Assembly: GCA_910584375.1 (NCBI GenBank)
Contig: CAJUAH010000024.1
Span: forward strand, 3,542-67,541
DNA: 64,000 bases
From: an uncultured Acetatifactor sp.
Lineage (GTDB): Bacteria; Bacillota; Clostridia; Lachnospirales; Lachnospiraceae
Reading direction: 5' to 3'
The position numbers and the translations under genes were made by a program. The stretch's first letter is position 1, and each line of letters begins with the position of its first letter. Below, piece after piece: positions 1 to 7,194 of this stretch. The notes beneath the pieces were generated by a model. It made no database searches, was not told the origin of the DNA, and saw only the letters and a program-made list of their open reading frames with translations.

Positions 1-1
1 A

Positions 2-268
2 AGTGCCGAAAAAAAAGTGCCGAAAAAAAGTGCCGAAAAAAAAGTGCCGAAAAAAAGTGCCGAAAAAAAGATCATGCCCAATACAGGACAACAATATGAA
101 ATGATCCTGGCTTTTATGGAGAAAAACAGGTGGTATAAGGCAAAAGAGATAGAAGAATTACTCGGCGTAAAAGAGAGAAGAGTCAGGGGATTGCTGCGGG
201 AGTTGTTGGCGATGGGCCTGATTGTCGAGGACGGGATCACAAAAGGGAAAAAGTATCGTAAGTTATAG
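2..268 (+). CDS. C-terminal end of a repeat-linker winged-helix regulator (partial, probably AlbA_2/COG2865 type)
   Basis: The gene is cut by the window edge; only its last 88 codons are present, in a frame open from base 2. The visible part starts with a lysine-rich linker made of a nonapeptide repeat (VPKKSAEKK) and ends in a winged-helix domain of about 55 residues, with helices around ILAFMEKN, AKEIEELLG and RRVRGLLREL. The intact gene at 60769-62151 has the same layout, a short-repeat linker followed by a terminal winged helix. I therefore infer the tail of an AlbA_2/HATPase_c_4 regulator. It lies 26 bases upstream of the type III res gene and probably shares its transcript. The main body, and any mod methylase gene, are outside the window, so the family call is an inference. 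Confidence 0.6.
   Translation, partial: SAEKKVPKKSAEKKVPKKSAEKKIMPNTGQQYEMILAFMEKNRWYKAKEIEELLGVKERRVRGLLRELLAMGLIVEDGITKGKKYRKL
3..69 (+). repeat. A-tract short sequence repeat, 13/14-base units
   Basis: The hexamer gtgccg occurs at 3, 17, 30, 44 and 57. It is followed in turn by 8, 7, 8, 7 and 7 A residues, giving alternating units of 14 and 13 bases. Two units add up to 27 bases (9 codons), so successive units are read in different frames, as VPKK and as SAEKK. Loss or gain of one unit, or of one A, would frameshift the winged helix that follows. Confidence 0.95.
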
Positions 269-294
269 GGTAATGCGGAAAGGAAAACGGTCGG

Positions 295-3200
295 ATGAAG
301 TTCAATTTTAAAATACAACAGTATCAGACAGACGCAGTGGACAGTGTCGTCAATATATTTCGCGGACAGCCGTATCAAAGCACTGTCAGCTACAGGCGTG
401 ATATAGGGAATGTACGCAATGTTAAGCAGTATTCTCAGATGTCTTTTACGGAAAATGGCACACAGGCGGAACTGAATCTGACGGATGATTTTGACGAGAC
501 AGGATTTATGAACAGGGCCATTGCGCTGACAAAGGAAAGTCTGTTGGCCAATATCAGGGAGGTGCAGCAAAACAATAATCTGATGCTCTCGGATTCCTTA
601 GTGCGCAATCTGGGGGAGTGTTCCCTTGATGTGGAGATGGAGACCGGCACGGGAAAAACATATGTATATATCAAAACCATGTATGAACTGAACAGGCATT
701 ATGGCTGGTCAAAGTTTATCGTGGTGGTTCCCTCTATCGCGATCAGGGAGGGTGTAAAGAAGTCCTTTGAGATTACGCAGGATCATTTTATGGAGCAATA
801 TGGGAAGAAAGTTAGATTTTTTGTATATAACAGCAGTAATCTGAATCAGTTGGACTCTTTTTCAAGCGATGCGGGAATCAATGTCATGATTATAAATATG
901 CAGGCATTTAACACTTCCATGAAAGAGGGCGGCAGGAGCAAGGAGTCCCGCATTATCTACGATAAGAGGGATGAATTCAGCAGCAGGCGGCCCATAGACG
1001 TGATCCAGGCGAATCATCCCATTATTATTCTGGACGAGCCCCAGAAGATGGGAGGAAAGGCAACACAAAAGGCTCTCAGGAATTTTAATCCCCTGTTCTG
1101 CATTAATTTCTCCGCCACCCACAAGGAGCATCACAATCTGGTGTATGCGTTGGACGCAGTAGATGCGTATAATCAGCATTTAGTGAAAAAAATCGAGGTA
1201 AAGGGGTTTCAGGTAAAGAATTTTCGCGGGACAGACAGATATCTGTATCTGGATGAAATCATTCTCTCGCCAAAGTACCCGCCGAGGGCAAGAATGGAGT
1301 TTGAAGTTTCCTACAACAATTCCATTAATAGAGAGTCTAAACTTTTATCTGTGGACGATAACTTATATGAGCTTTCCAAGAAAATGGAGCAGTATAAGGG
1401 ATATCGTATTTCGGAAATAGATCCTGTTTCAGGCACAGTTACCTTTACCAACGGTGAAATGATTCATAAGGGAGACGTGGTAGGAGATGTGTCTGAAAAA
1501 GATATGAGGAGAATCCAAATCCGGGAAACGATTAAATCCCATCTGGAGAAAGAGGAGGAACTTTTTAACCGGGGAATAAAAACCTTGTCCCTGTTTTTTA
1601 TTGACGAAGTAGCTAAATATCGTCAGTACGGTGAAGAGGGAGAAGAACTGCTCGGCGAATACGGAGTAATGTTTGAACAGGAATACCGGGATGTGGTGAA
1701 TGACTATATCACCCTGTTGGATACGCCGTATCAGCATTATTTGCAGGGGATTGAGGCAGAGAGCACTCACAGAGGATACTTCAGCATCGATAAGAAAGGG
1801 CATGTGATAAACAGCGACATCAAAAGAGGTGCGGATTTCTCGGATGATATCTCAGCATATGATCTGATCTTAAAGAACAAGGAGCGTCTGCTTAGTTTTG
1901 AGGAACCTACCAGATTTATCTTTTCTCATTCCGCTCTGCGGGAGGGCTGGGATAATCCCAATGTCTTCCAAATTTGTACGTTGAAACACAGTGACAGTAC
2001 CACAATGAAGAGGCAGGAAGTGGGGCGGGGACTGCGGCTTTGTGTGGATCAGGCGGGGTTTCGCATGGACGAGCAGAGCCTGGGCAAAAGTCTGGTTCAT
2101 AAGGTGAACCGTTTAACTGTAATAGCCAGCGAAAGCTATCAGAATTTTGTCGCGGAGCTGCAAAAACAGATTGTAAGCGCACTGCACGAAAGGCCGCGGC
2201 GGGCCTCTGTGGATTATTTTATCGACAAAACGGTGTTTGTGGAATCCGTGCCGACCAAACTGACAAGTCAGCAGGCGGCATTGATTTATCAGTATCTGGT
2301 CAAAAATAATTATCTTTCGGATGACGGAGAGGATCAGATTACAGAACAGTATCATATCGACTTGGAGAATAATCATCTTGCTGCGTTGCCGGAAAGACTT
2401 TTGACTTACACAGATGGAATCCATAAACTGATACAGAGTGTCTTTAATGAGAAAGCGCTGGATGACATGATCGGTAACGGTAATGAGACTAAAGTTCCCA
2501 GCAATGAATTGAACGAGAATTTCTACAAAAAGGAGTTTCAGACGCTTTGGGGTTATATTAACCACAGGTATGCCTACACCGTATCTTTTGACAGCCAGGA
2601 ACTGATTGATAAGTCAATTGCGGCCATAGACAAGGAGTTATTTGTTTCTGAACTGCAATATACTACGTCCTTTTCCGAGCAAAGGGACAGGATGACAGCG
2701 GATGAGATCAAGGCGGGAGGTTCTTTTAAGGCCGCAAAATCCAGAACTACCACATTGAAACACTTTGAGACAAGCCAGGTCAGGTATGACTTGGTAGGTA
2801 AGGTGGCTGAGAAAACGGTACTGACCAGGAGAACGGTTGCAGCCATATTAAAGGGCATTCATAAGTACAAATTTGATATGTATAAAAGCAATCCGGAAGA
2901 ATTTATTACAAAGGTGATCCGGCTGATAAGAGAGCAAAAAGCCAATATGATTGTGGAACATATCTCTTACGATCAATTGGAAGGCTCCTATGAGAGCAGT
3001 ATTTTTACTGCCGAGAAACATGCGGCGATTGACAGGGCTTATAGGGCTGAGAAACATATTCAGGATTATGTATTTACGGATGGCATTGCGGAAAAGAGCA
3101 GGGAGAGGGTATTTGCGGAAGATTTGGACAGTGCGGAAGAGGTATGTGTGTATGCCAAGCTGCCAAGGGGATTCTCCATACCTACCCCGGTTGGAAATTA

Positions 3201-3441
3201 CAGCCCCGACTGGGCGATTGCGTTTCATCAGGGAACGGTTAAGCATATTTTCTTCATTGCGGAGACCAAGGGAACTATGGAGACGCTGGAACTGCGCCCG
3301 ATAGAGAAAGCGAAAATTTCCTGTGCCAGAAAACTGTTTAATGAGATCTCTACGGAAAATGTGGTGTATCATGATGTGGACAGCTACCAGAGTTTGCTGA
3401 ATCTTATGCCTGCGATTGAGAAGAAAGTGTGTGGGGCCTGA
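295..3441 (+). CDS. res: Type III restriction enzyme, Res subunit
   Basis: This is the helicase-nuclease subunit of a type III restriction-modification system, which cleaves DNA after ATP-driven movement when a partner Mod methylase recognises unmethylated sites. The 1048-residue protein has a superfamily 2 motor: Walker A METGTGKT (about 115-122), a DEPQ Walker B (247-250), the motif V-like region GWDNPNVFQ (about 551) and motif VI QEVGRGLR (about 573). Near the C-terminus PDW (about 971) and AETKG (about 989-993) form the PD-(D/E)XK endonuclease site. The length is typical of Res and no motif is broken, so it looks functional. The ATG at 295 follows a GGAAAGG stretch. It lies 26 bases after the winged-helix regulator, and the mod gene must be upstream of the window. 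Confidence 0.93.
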   Translation: MKFNFKIQQYQTDAVDSVVNIFRGQPYQSTVSYRRDIGNVRNVKQYSQMSFTENGTQAELNLTDDFDETGFMNRAIALTKESLLANIREVQQNNNLMLSDSLVRNLGECSLDVEMETGTGKTYVYIKTMYELNRHYGWSKFIVVVPSIAIREGVKKSFEITQDHFMEQYGKKVRFFVYNSSNLNQLDSFSSDAGINVMIINMQAFNTSMKEGGRSKESRIIYDKRDEFSSRRPIDVIQANHPIIILDEPQKMGGKATQKALRNFNPLFCINFSATHKEHHNLVYALDAVDAYNQHLVKKIEVKGFQVKNFRGTDRYLYLDEIILSPKYPPRARMEFEVSYNNSINRESKLLSVDDNLYELSKKMEQYKGYRISEIDPVSGTVTFTNGEMIHKGDVVGDVSEKDMRRIQIRETIKSHLEKEEELFNRGIKTLSLFFIDEVAKYRQYGEEGEELLGEYGVMFEQEYRDVVNDYITLLDTPYQHYLQGIEAESTHRGYFSIDKKGHVINSDIKRGADFSDDISAYDLILKNKERLLSFEEPTRFIFSHSALREGWDNPNVFQICTLKHSDSTTMKRQEVGRGLRLCVDQAGFRMDEQSLGKSLVHKVNRLTVIASESYQNFVAELQKQIVSALHERPRRASVDYFIDKTVFVESVPTKLTSQQAALIYQYLVKNNYLSDDGEDQITEQYHIDLENNHLAALPERLLTYTDGIHKLIQSVFNEKALDDMIGNGNETKVPSNELNENFYKKEFQTLWGYINHRYAYTVSFDSQELIDKSIAAIDKELFVSELQYTTSFSEQRDRMTADEIKAGGSFKAAKSRTTTLKHFETSQVRYDLVGKVAEKTVLTRRTVAAILKGIHKYKFDMYKSNPEEFITKVIRLIREQKANMIVEHISYDQLEGSYESSIFTAEKHAAIDRAYRAEKHIQDYVFTDGIAEKSRERVFAEDLDSAEEVCVYAKLPRGFSIPTPVGNYSPDWAIAFHQGTVKHIFFIAETKGTMETLELRPIEKAKISCARKLFNEISTENVVYHDVDSYQSLLNLMPAIEKKVCGA

Positions 3442-3537
3442 ATGAAGTTTGGGCTGCGGAGTTCCCCGTTCCGGTCAAAAAGCAGACAAAGAGAGTTGGG
3501 CTTTACCCGGCCAGGGGGCACAGGGCTGTGACGTACA

Positions 3538-3648
3538 GTGGCCAGAAGACATTACCGCTTTACCGGACAGGTGCAGAGTGTGGGTTTTCGTTATCGGGCC
3601 CGGTACGCTGCTGGCGGCATATGCGTTAAAATGGTTTTATTTCGTTAA
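3538..3648 (+). pseudogene. Acylphosphatase remnant
   Basis: A 36-codon frame from a GTG at 3538 reads RRHYRFTGQVQSVGFRYRAR near its start. This closely matches the N-terminal signature of acylphosphatase (family pattern GxVQGVGFR), a small enzyme of about 90 residues that hydrolyses acyl phosphates. The frame then diverges after RYAAGG and stops at 3646-3648, so more than half of the enzyme is missing. The usual VQG is VQS here. An in-frame TGA at 3529-3531 lies just upstream. I read it as a decayed fragment, not a working gene. The stop falls inside a 19-base tandem duplication that may mark the break. Confidence 0.7.
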
Positions 3649-3661
3649 AACGGTTTCATTT
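3624..3661 (+). repeat. 19-base tandem duplication
   Basis: Two adjacent 19-base copies (3624-3642 and 3643-3661), beginning cgttaaaa, differ at two positions. They overlap the truncated end of the acylphosphatase remnant. The rest of 3442-3800 holds no convincing gene, only the promoter of the next gene. Confidence 0.85.
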
Positions 3662-3667
3662 CGCCCG

Positions 3668-3696
3668 TTGAACTGAAGGCGCCGATAAGGTATAAT
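3668..3696 (+). promoter_or_regulatory. Sigma-A type promoter of the 3801 gene
   Basis: TTGAAC (3668-3673) and TATAAT (3691-3696) are separated by 17 bases. They lie about 105 bases upstream of the ATG at 3801. Confidence 0.7.
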
Positions 3697-3800
3697 AAGT
3701 AAAATGTTCCGCATTTTGCTTTACTGGTTGAGATGTTCGCCGGAGCGCACAAAAGAGAAAAACAGCGGAGTCAGGAATATGATTTGAAAGGGGATCGCAT

Positions 3801-5504
3801 ATGCATATGGGAAAAACCGTAAAATTGCCCATCGGTATTGAGAATTTTGAAGAGATCCGCACAGAAGGGTTTTACTATGTGGATAAGACCGGACTGATCA
3901 AAGAACTGCTGGACAACTGGGGAAAGGTCAACCTTTTCACCCGTCCCAGACGGTTCGGCAAGTCTCTGAATATGAGTATGCTGAAATATTTCTTTGCGTA
4001 TGGGTGCGAAAGTTCTCTCTTTGACGGGCTTGCAATCAGCAAAGAGAAAAAGTACTGCGACGCTTATATGGGAAAATTCCCTGTGATCTCCATCACCTTA
4101 AAAGGTGCAAGCGCCGGAAATTACGAGACCGCGCGGGGAATGCTGTGCTCTGTTATCGGGAACGAGGCAAAGCGGTTTCACTTTCTGTTATCGGATGAGC
4201 GGTTGCAGGACGCAGATAAACAGCAGTACCGGGCCCTGCTCAATATCAGCCCGGACGGACGCTTTATTATGTCGGATGAGGTTCTGGCGGATTCCCTGCG
4301 GGTTCTCTGTGAACTTTTGTATAAACATTACGGTCAAAAGCCGGTTTTGCTGATCGACGAGTATGATGTGCCTTTGGACAAGGCCCAGCATTACGGTTAC
4401 TATGACGAGATGGTCACATTGATACGCAGCTTGTTCGCACAGGCACTGAAGACCAATGACTGTCTGCAATTTGCGGTATTGACAGGGTGTTTGCGGATCG
4501 ATAAGGAGAGCATCTTCACGGGGCTTAACAATCTGAGCGTATTTTCCATTACAAACGTCCGTTTTGACGAGCATTTCGGATTTACAGACGGGGAAGTCAA
4601 GGCCATGTTGGATTACTATGGGCTTGGCGATAAGTTTGATACGGTCAAAGCCTGGTATGACGGGTACCGTTTCGGAGATGCGGACGTCTACTGTCCGTGG
4701 GACGTCATCAATTACTGCGCGGAGCTGCGCGCAGACCCGGAGGCTTTTCCCATGGCCTACTGGATCAATACCAGCGGCAACGATATCGTCCGCAGTTTTA
4801 TAGACCGGGCTACTTCCCAGACCCGGCAGGAGATCGAGCAGTTGGTCAACGGGGAGAGCGTTGTCCACAGTGTCCGCCAGGAACTGACCTATCGGGAACT
4901 GTATGACAGCATTGACAATCTGTGGAGCGTGCTTTTCACCACTGGCTATCTGACCCAGAGGGGAAAGATCGATGCGACCACCTATCGGCTGGCCATTCCT
5001 AATCTGGAGGTCCGGCAGATTTTTGCCGAGCAGATCCGGGAGTGGTTCCAGGTGGAGGCGCGCCGGGACGTTTCCACATTGGACGCTTTCTGCGACGCCT
5101 TTCTAAAGGGGGATGCCCAGACGGCGGAAGAGAAGTTCAGCGCCTATCTGCGCAGGACCATCAGCATCCGGGACACGGGAGCGCGCAGGGGGCTGAGAGA
5201 GAATTTCTACCACGGCGTTCTGCTGGGGCTGCTGCGGCACCGGGAAGACTGGATCCTGCACTCCAACGCGGAATCCGGGGACGGATACAGCGACATATTG
5301 GCAGAGGATGAAGAGGCGGGCATCGGCATTGTGATCGAGATCAAATACCGGGAGGACGGCAATCTGGAGGAGGGCTGCCGGGAGGCGCTTGGGCAGATAG
5401 AAAACCGGGATTACGCGGCCCGGCTGGAGGAGGACGGGATCGATACCGTCATAAAATACGGGATTGCCTGTAACCGTAAAAAGTGTAAAGTGATGAAAGG
5501 GTAA
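3801..5504 (+). CDS. AAA-ATPase-like protein with C-terminal PD-(D/E)XK nuclease domain (DUF1703 type)
   Basis: The 567-residue protein belongs to a family, common in gut Clostridia and Bacteroidetes, that joins an AAA-ATPase_like domain to a PD-(D/E)XK nuclease-like domain. The N-terminus has the family signature FYYVDKT and a P-loop variant, TRPRRFGKS (47-55). A Walker B VLLIDEYD lies near residue 185. The C-terminus carries IVIEIKYRED, the E-x-K core of the nuclease fold. A ribosome site (AAAGGGG) precedes the ATG at 3801; the next Met, two codons on, is also possible. The biological role of this family is not established. A paralogue of nearly equal length lies at 46374-48080. Confidence 0.85.
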   Translation: MHMGKTVKLPIGIENFEEIRTEGFYYVDKTGLIKELLDNWGKVNLFTRPRRFGKSLNMSMLKYFFAYGCESSLFDGLAISKEKKYCDAYMGKFPVISITLKGASAGNYETARGMLCSVIGNEAKRFHFLLSDERLQDADKQQYRALLNISPDGRFIMSDEVLADSLRVLCELLYKHYGQKPVLLIDEYDVPLDKAQHYGYYDEMVTLIRSLFAQALKTNDCLQFAVLTGCLRIDKESIFTGLNNLSVFSITNVRFDEHFGFTDGEVKAMLDYYGLGDKFDTVKAWYDGYRFGDADVYCPWDVINYCAELRADPEAFPMAYWINTSGNDIVRSFIDRATSQTRQEIEQLVNGESVVHSVRQELTYRELYDSIDNLWSVLFTTGYLTQRGKIDATTYRLAIPNLEVRQIFAEQIREWFQVEARRDVSTLDAFCDAFLKGDAQTAEEKFSAYLRRTISIRDTGARRGLRENFYHGVLLGLLRHREDWILHSNAESGDGYSDILAEDEEAGIGIVIEIKYREDGNLEEGCREALGQIENRDYAARLEEDGIDTVIKYGIACNRKKCKVMKG

Positions 5505-5590
5505 AATGGCCGGGAGGGGACGATCGGAAGAAAGACTGAAAAGGCAACAGGAAAAGTGATGGGAAAGGTGATAGGACCGACAAGAAAAAC

Positions 5591-5620
5591 TTGCCAGTCC
5601 TATACTTTTTCTGGTATACT
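5591..5620 (+). promoter_or_regulatory. Sigma-A type promoter of the NUDIX gene
   Basis: TTGCCA (5591-5596), an 18-base spacer and TATACT (5615-5620) lie about 43 bases upstream of the NUDIX start. Confidence 0.7.
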
Positions 5621-5662
5621 GTATTGATAGGATCGACACAGAAAAAGCGGCGGGGAGTAGGG

Positions 5663-6169
5663 ATGATGGAACATTGGGATATCTATGACGCGGATAAAAA
5701 GCGTACCGGGCGCACCATGCGGCGCAATGATTTTTGCCTGAAGGACGGCGAATACCACCTGACGGTGCTGGGCGTAGTGGCCCGGCGGGACGGACGTTTC
5801 CTGATCACCAGACGGGTGGAAACCAAGGCTTGGGCGCCGGGCTGGTGGGAAGTATCCGGCGGAGCCGCCATGGCGGGGGAGGATTCTCTGGACGCGGTAC
5901 GGCGGGAAGTCCGTGAGGAAACCGGTTTGGACGTGACGGACTGGGACGGCGGTTATCTGTTCACCTACCACCGGGAGAACCCCGGGGAGGGGGATAATTA
6001 TTTCGTGGACGTGTACCGTTTTGTAGGTGATTTTTCCGAGGAGGATCTGAGGCTCCAGCAGGCGGAGACGGACGGATACCGCCTGGCCACGGCAGGGGAG
6101 ATAGAAGAGCTGGCTCGGCAGGGGATCTTTCTGCACTATGACAGCATCAAAGAGGCATTTTCCCTGTGA
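5663..6169 (+). CDS. NUDIX hydrolase
   Basis: This 168-residue cytoplasmic protein hydrolyses or isomerises a nucleoside diphosphate-linked substrate that the sequence does not identify. The Nudix box is complete at about residues 66-90: GGAAMAGE, then REVREETGLD, matching Gx5Ex7REUxEExGU with all metal-binding acids present. The start WDIYDADKKRTG resembles isopentenyl-diphosphate isomerase-like and YfcD-like NUDIX proteins, but that is not enough to name the substrate. I chose the ATG at 5663 (a second ATG follows at 5666) because GGGGAG lies just upstream and the frame further 5' overlaps the promoter. The GH113-like gene follows after 43 bases and may be cotranscribed. Confidence 0.88.
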   Translation: MMEHWDIYDADKKRTGRTMRRNDFCLKDGEYHLTVLGVVARRDGRFLITRRVETKAWAPGWWEVSGGAAMAGEDSLDAVRREVREETGLDVTDWDGGYLFTYHRENPGEGDNYFVDVYRFVGDFSEEDLRLQQAETDGYRLATAGEIEELARQGIFLHYDSIKEAFSL

Positions 6170-6212
6170 GAGATATTGCCGGATCTGCAGAAACACGCAA
6201 AGGGGTGTAACG

Positions 6213-7178
6213 ATGAACATCAAGGGATTCACATACGGATATCATGCGGTCAGGGGATTGTACGACAGCGAGGAAGGCAGATACAGTCAGGATAAATTGA
6301 TGGATACCGGGATCAACTGGGTATGTCTGGCGTTTCCCGTAAATCAGAAGACTTACTCGTCCACGGAGATACTGTTTGACTATCGGAAAAATGTGCCCGA
6401 TCTGGAACTGATTGCGACCATCGCCAGATTCCATGACCGGGGCGTGAAGGTGTGCCTGAAACCCATGATCAACTCCGATGACGGTATATGGCGGGCCTAT
6501 ATAGATTTCCCGGATGAGACCATGCTGGAGGAGGATACCTACTGGGCAAAATGGTTCGCCAGCTACCAGGCTTTTCTGACTCATTACGCCAGGGTGGCGC
6601 AGCATACGGGCTGCGAGATGTTCTGTCTGGGCTGCGAGATGCTGGGGACGGAGCGCAAGGAGAAATACTGGCGGCAGACTGTCGCCATGGTCAGAGAAGT
6701 TTACCGGGGGCCTCTGGTATACAATACCAACCACGGCAAGGAAGAGGCGGCCAGATGGTATGACGCCATTGATTATGTAGGCACTTCCGCCTATTATCCG
6801 GTGGAGAGCGCGCCGGGGGGCAGTCTCGAGGAGATGCGCGGGAACTGGCGGCGCATTGCGGAAAAGCTGGCAGCCATGAGCGAACGCGTGGGAAAAAAGA
6901 TTATCTTCATGGAGATCGGGTGCCGGAGCGCCCGGGGCTGCGCGCAGATGCCCTGGGATTTTGTGCATAAGGAGTTTCCGGCCGATCAGGAGGAGCAGGC
7001 CAGGTTCTACGAGTCCTGCCTGTCGGTCATGAGCGGCCAGGCGTGGTTTGAAGGCGTGTTCTGGTGGGACTGGGGAACCCACATTTACCATACCCGGGAG
7101 GAGGCCGGGCGGGATACGGGATTTAACATATATCTGAAAAAAGCGGAAGAGGTTGTCAAAAAGTGGTATCAGAAATAG
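6213..7178 (+). CDS. Glycoside hydrolase family 113-like protein
   Basis: The 321-residue protein looks like a TIM-barrel glycosidase related to GH113 (beta-mannanase type). Matching features are the N-terminal KGFTYGYHA, the strand GVKVCLKPMI, the acid/base region FCLGCEM (Glu near 142), YNTNHG, the putative nucleophile region FMEIGCRS (Glu near 235), and VFWWDWG near the end. No signal peptide is seen, so it probably acts inside the cell on imported oligosaccharides. The ATG at 6213 follows AAAGGGG; an upstream in-frame ATG at 6138 lies inside the NUDIX gene and is unlikely. Substrate specificity cannot be read from the sequence. Confidence 0.75.
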   Translation: MNIKGFTYGYHAVRGLYDSEEGRYSQDKLMDTGINWVCLAFPVNQKTYSSTEILFDYRKNVPDLELIATIARFHDRGVKVCLKPMINSDDGIWRAYIDFPDETMLEEDTYWAKWFASYQAFLTHYARVAQHTGCEMFCLGCEMLGTERKEKYWRQTVAMVREVYRGPLVYNTNHGKEEAARWYDAIDYVGTSAYYPVESAPGGSLEEMRGNWRRIAEKLAAMSERVGKKIIFMEIGCRSARGCAQMPWDFVHKEFPADQEEQARFYESCLSVMSGQAWFEGVFWWDWGTHIYHTREEAGRDTGFNIYLKKAEEVVKKWYQK

Positions 7179-7194
7179 CGTGGGGGCAGATATC

